NCBI GenBank assembly: GCA_965249835.1
Contig: CBDFMY010000003.1
Span: 1,550,001-1,614,000 of the forward strand
Source of the DNA: JAHRAW01 sp965249835
GTDB taxonomy: Bacteria; Pseudomonadota; Gammaproteobacteria; Arenicellales; Poriferihabitantaceae
Reading direction: 5' to 3'
DNA: 64,000 nt
The position numbers and the translations under genes were made by a program. The stretch's first letter is position 1. Every line of letters starts with the position of its first letter. Positions 61,327 through 64,000 of the stretch are shown piece after piece. The notes under the pieces are model-generated. The model made no database searches. It had not been told where the DNA came from and saw only the letters and a list, made by a program, of their open reading frames with translations.

Positions 61327-62326
61327 TGATTCTACCTTTAGAAAAGTTACAGTATTTAGGATTTATGTCAATCCCAATAAATTTTCTGCCCTTGTTCTTG
61401 GCGGCCAACAAAGTTGTACCGCTCCCGCAATATGGGTCTAGCACTACCCCACCGGGTGGGCAAGTTAGTTCAACAAACTCTTCAATGAGTTGCAACGGAA
61501 ACATAGCGGGATGCTCCATGCCTTTAGTGCTTTCAACTGAACACTCAATGTAGTCCTTTTTAATCGGGTTTCCCAATAATCGTATAATTGTAAACCCTTT
61601 CTTCTCAATTTGTATTTTTCTTCCTCCGTCTTGGCCACCAAAAGCTGGAGCATGAATGCCTCGTATTTTCATTCTAAATCCAATAATCTTTTCTCTTCTG
61701 ACATCATCGATTGCCTCTTTGATTGCAAGTGTTGCATTTAATTTTTCTGTATCAGAAAGATCAGATCGTTCAATTAATTGGAAATACCGAGTCCCTAATT
61801 TGGAAGTGGGTTTGTTTCTTTGCATCTCTTTCGGGGGTGCCATAAATTCGTTCAAGGAATAATAATATTTTTTGGATTTAACGAAATGAAAAAAAGGTTC
61901 AGTGCTACTAACAAGTCGACGATTAAATTGCCTGGGTGTTGGGTTTTTCTTTGCCCATGTAATATTGTTCAGTAATATCAAGGTTGGGTCTCGCTCAAGT
62001 ACAGATATTGCAAATTTGTATGGAATGAGCATTGTACCTCTTTCTTTGTCGATCTTATCTCCAATGTTATACAAGATGCTCCCAGTGTCTTTGATTACAC
62101 GAGTTAATTCATCAAAACTTTCGTGCAGGGAATCAAGATAATTACAAGTGTCACTTTCCATTCCAATGCCAATGCCAGTATATTCGCGTTGTTGAAAATA
62201 TGGCGGTGACGTTATAACAGCATCTATGCAGTTATCAGGGAAACTCTTAAGGGTGGTCGCGCAATCGCCACAGTGAACAATATCGTGCTTTATTTTGGGT
62301 TCGGATTCCATTTCAATTAACCTCAA
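61292..62326 (-). CDS. DNA methyltransferase, beta class, probably N4-cytosine
   Basis: The 344-residue protein has the catalytic motif SPPY at residues 40-43 near the N-terminus and the cofactor motif DPYCGSGTT starting at about 297 near the C-terminus, with a target-recognition region between. This order defines the beta class, and SPPY is most often seen in N4-cytosine enzymes. Further landmarks are HPAMFPLQLIEEFVELTCPPGGVVLDPYCGSG and GRKFIGIDINPKY. It overlaps the endonuclease gene by 35 bp, forming the second restriction-modification module of the window. Confidence 0.87.
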   Translation of the reverse strand: MRLIEMESEPKIKHDIVHCGDCATTLKSFPDNCIDAVITSPPYFQQREYTGIGIGMESDTCNYLDSLHESFDELTRVIKDTGSILYNIGDKIDKERGTMLIPYKFAISVLERDPTLILLNNITWAKKNPTPRQFNRRLVSSTEPFFHFVKSKKYYYSLNEFMAPPKEMQRNKPTSKLGTRYFQLIERSDLSDTEKLNATLAIKEAIDDVRREKIIGFRMKIRGIHAPAFGGQDGGRKIQIEKKGFTIIRLLGNPIKKDYIECSVESTKGMEHPAMFPLQLIEEFVELTCPPGGVVLDPYCGSGTTLLAAKNKGRKFIGIDINPKYCNFSKGRINAQQRTQSIFG

Positions 62327-62388
62327 CCGTAGAACTTGGGCAAGTGTATCACAATTATAATACTAAAGTCCACTTCAATCTAACGAGC

Positions 62389-63465
62389 TTGGATTCAACC
62401 TCGAAGTGCAACAGGGGGGGGGTATGCCGAATAATGCCTGATTTGGCGTTTTCATGCCAAGGCATTTGCGCGGCTGGTTATTGATCTGGTTGGCCACATG
62501 CGCCAGTTGCGAAGTTGTGATGGTCGAAAGATCATAGCTTTTGGGAAAATACTGCCGTATCAACCGGTTGGTATTCTCATTGGTGCCTCGCTCCCAGGAC
62601 GCGTAAGGATGGGCGAAATAGAAGTCGGCTTGCAGTGCGTCGCTGACCGCTTCATGGCCGGCGAATTCGCTGCCGTTATCCGCGGTCAATGTGCACCCGG
62701 TGTTTGATCGTAGCCAGGTTTCTAATCAGTGCCGCACTCACCACCGATGCCTTCCGGTTGGGCAGGATATCAATGTACACGAAGCGCGTGGCGCGCTCGA
62801 CCATGGTCGGCATGACGGCGGTATGGTTTTTCCCATACACCGTGTCCAACTCCCAATCGCCGATGCGGTCTCTTTGCTCGACCAACGCCGGGCGCTGCTC
62901 GATCGACACCCGATTGGGGATCGAGCCCGGCCGCGCCTTGCTGCCGTAGCGTTTCTTCCGCTTTTTCCGGCAGCGCAAGCGCTGATGCAGAAAACCGCCG
63001 TGGTGCTTGTCGTGGCGAATGTGCCGGTGGATCCATTCATGGCTGACCGCCAGCCAGCCGGCTTTCCCCAGCCACAGGCTGATCTGCTGCGGGCTCCACT
63101 TCTCATGAAGCAGCCATTCGATGAGTGGCCAATCTTGCCGGCTAATACGCGCACCGGACTTGCCTACTCGGCGCGCCAGGGCCTGCTTGTGCGCCCCGGC
63201 GGTGCGCCGCCGCACACACCCCCGATTGGGGCCATTGCGGCATATCTCCCGGCTGATGGTGCTTTTGTTGACGCCGACAATCGCGGCGATGGTTTGTTGC
63301 GAATACCCTTGCTTCAAGCCATTGGAAATCTGGTATCGTTGTTCACTGGTGAGGTGCGTGTAGCGTTTCATGAGGCAACTCCTTATATTGATTTGGGAAA
63401 ATCAAGATGCTACCGCATCTCACCTTTCCTTCATCGGTGAAGTTGCACTTAAGAGTTGAATCCAA
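62389..63465 (-). mobile_element. IS30-family insertion sequence, 1077 bp
   Basis: The ends are inverted repeats of 24 bp, TTGGATTCAAC at 62,389 and its counterpart ending at 63,465, with a few mismatches and a shared GTGCAAC inner part. The transposase on the minus strand is broken. The right end sits directly against a fragment of the dehydrogenase 5' end, which the element probably interrupted. An identical right end stands alone at 53,176-53,199. Confidence 0.88.
62390..63371 (-). pseudogene. IS30-family transposase, frameshifted
   Basis: The frame starts MKRYTHLTSEQRYQISNGLK, with a helix-turn-helix (SQQTIAAIVGVNKSTISREI), and runs through WELDTVYGKNHTAVMPTMVER, the first acidic residue of the DDE triad. 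Near 62,690 one base is missing or two are added, and the frame ends at HRVHIDRG. The rest, TADNGSEFAGHEAV to RGTNENTNRLIRQYF with the second and third acidic residues, is in another frame. A run of G at 62,412-62,419 further disturbs the 3' end. The transposase should be inactive unless frameshifting restores it. Confidence 0.87.
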
Positions 63466-63586
63466 GCAGCAACACAACCTCTTTCCAGCCCATCTTCGCT
63501 AGGTGAAAGAGAATGCTGCATCCGACCACGCCGCCGCCGATGATAACGACGCGGGCGTGGGAGGGTAGGGGGTTGGATGGGTTCAT
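63466..63586 (-). pseudogene. Duplicated 5' fragment of the dehydrogenase gene, copy 2
   Basis: About 35 codons from MNPSNPLPSHARVVIIGGGV to MGWKEVVLL repeat the start of the dehydrogenase gene. The IS30 right end cuts it off. It differs from the other two copies at more positions than they differ from each other (for example in the codons around FHLAKMGW), so it is older. Together with the copies at 57.2 and 59.9 kb it frames two restriction-modification modules. Confidence 0.87.
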
Positions 63587-63678
63587 TGGGCGCGGCGGTA
63601 GAAAAAGAGGTTGATTTACCAGTATGTCGGTCATATAAGTCAAAGTATATAAATGTATTCCATCGCAGATAAAGAGTT

Positions 63679-64000
63679 ATGAAACAGAAAAAGATACTAC
63701 TGATTGGAGTAGGGCTGGCTGGGATTATGTTCCCGGCATGGGCGCAATATGAAAGTATTACTGTTGGTAATTCGTGCAGTTATTTCGGGGAAACAATGCC
63801 GGATAGCGTGATCTCTTTCCAATCAGATGCGGAAGCAGAGCTAATCATAGAAAATATTCTTAAGCAGAGCTCGCTAAACCCAGATAACTTTGAAGTCCAC
63901 GTCGCCAGAGTGCCTAATGCTGCGGCGGTAGTTCAAGACGGAAAGCGTTATATTTTATATAACCAGAGTTTCATGCGAGATATGCGAATCCGAACCGGTA
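63679..64000 (+). CDS. Exported protein, cut by the window end
   Basis: The frame starts MKQKKILLIGVGLAGIMFPAWAQ, a clear signal peptide with cleavage after AWA, and remains open to the last base of the window (about 107 residues seen). The later part, NPDNFEVHVARVPNAAAVVQDGKRYILYNQSFM, resembles secreted proteins with an M48 metallopeptidase-like domain, in which a zinc motif would follow; that part is outside the window. It is divergent from the dehydrogenase 5' fragment, which probably preserves the ancestral neighbourhood. Confidence 0.65.
   Translation, partial: MKQKKILLIGVGLAGIMFPAWAQYESITVGNSCSYFGETMPDSVISFQSDAEAELIIENILKQSSLNPDNFEVHVARVPNAAAVVQDGKRYILYNQSFMRDMRIRTG

Noticed and set aside
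1..64000. tRNA or rRNA genes
   Set aside because: I looked for T-loop-like sequences and conserved rRNA stretches by eye and found none that fit. A covariance search would be needed to exclude a tRNA fully.

Overview
The window reads as a piece of a gammaproteobacterial chromosome. The order smc - zipA - ligA is a gammaproteobacterial signature, and adjacent aprB and aprA (adenylylsulfate reductase) point to dissimilatory sulfur metabolism, most likely sulfur oxidation. Two non-pyrrolysine MttB-family methyltransferases, two dimethylglycine/sarcosine dehydrogenase-like genes and many dispersed hairpin repeats and insertion sequences suggest a marine, possibly host-associated lineage that lives partly on methylated amines. 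The species cannot be fixed from the sequence alone.

Layout. 0.3-3.2 kb: aprB and aprA, separated by 519 bp of repeats. 3.3-10.1 kb: a type II-C CRISPR-Cas locus with 31 repeats, a candidate tracrRNA, and cas2, cas1 and cas9 read from the minus strand. 10.3-18 kb: smc, zipA, ligA, a glutaredoxin-like gene and a GFA-family gene. 18-33.4 kb: a GntR/FCD regulator facing a plus-strand cluster of 14 genes. Four products closely resemble the Mesorhizobium loti vitamin B6 degradation enzymes: 5-formyl-3-hydroxy-2-methylpyridine-4-carboxylate 5-dehydrogenase, 4-pyridoxolactonase, pyridoxamine-pyruvate aminotransferase and pyridoxal 4-dehydrogenase. A GMC oxidoreductase fits 4-pyridoxate dehydrogenase. 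A complete BMP-type ABC importer lies in the middle. 33.5-43.7 kb: gene remnants, a YHS protein, rmuC, mttB-like 1, an IS4-type element interrupted by an ISNCY element, a truncated WYL regulator beside a PD-(D/E)xK nuclease-like gene, and a broken rph. 43.7-57.2 kb: methylated-amine genes, a PhnD-like/desaturase pair, an orphan HisA-like gene and an HAD phosphatase. 57.3-64 kb: two restriction-modification modules separated by partial copies of the 5' end of the neighbouring dehydrogenase gene, then an IS30 element and a secreted-protein gene cut by the window end.

The most interesting system is the vitamin B6 cluster. The upper pathway (pyridoxamine to pyridoxal, 4-pyridoxolactone, 4-pyridoxate, the 5-aldehyde and the 4,5-dicarboxylate) is accounted for. 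The known lower-pathway genes (class II aldolase-like decarboxylase, flavin ring-opening oxygenase, alpha/beta-hydrolase) are not in the window. In their place stand a gentisate/salicylate-dioxygenase-type cupin, an LVIVD beta-propeller protein, a RidA deaminase and a glutathione transferase. I infer a different pyridine ring-cleavage route and a BMP-type vitamin B6 importer. Neither is proved here.

A second theme is gene invasion at the 5' ends of dehydrogenase genes. Both dimethylglycine dehydrogenase-like genes have a duplicated copy of their own start region upstream, with foreign genes between the copies. This matches insertion with target duplication, which is known for some restriction-modification systems.
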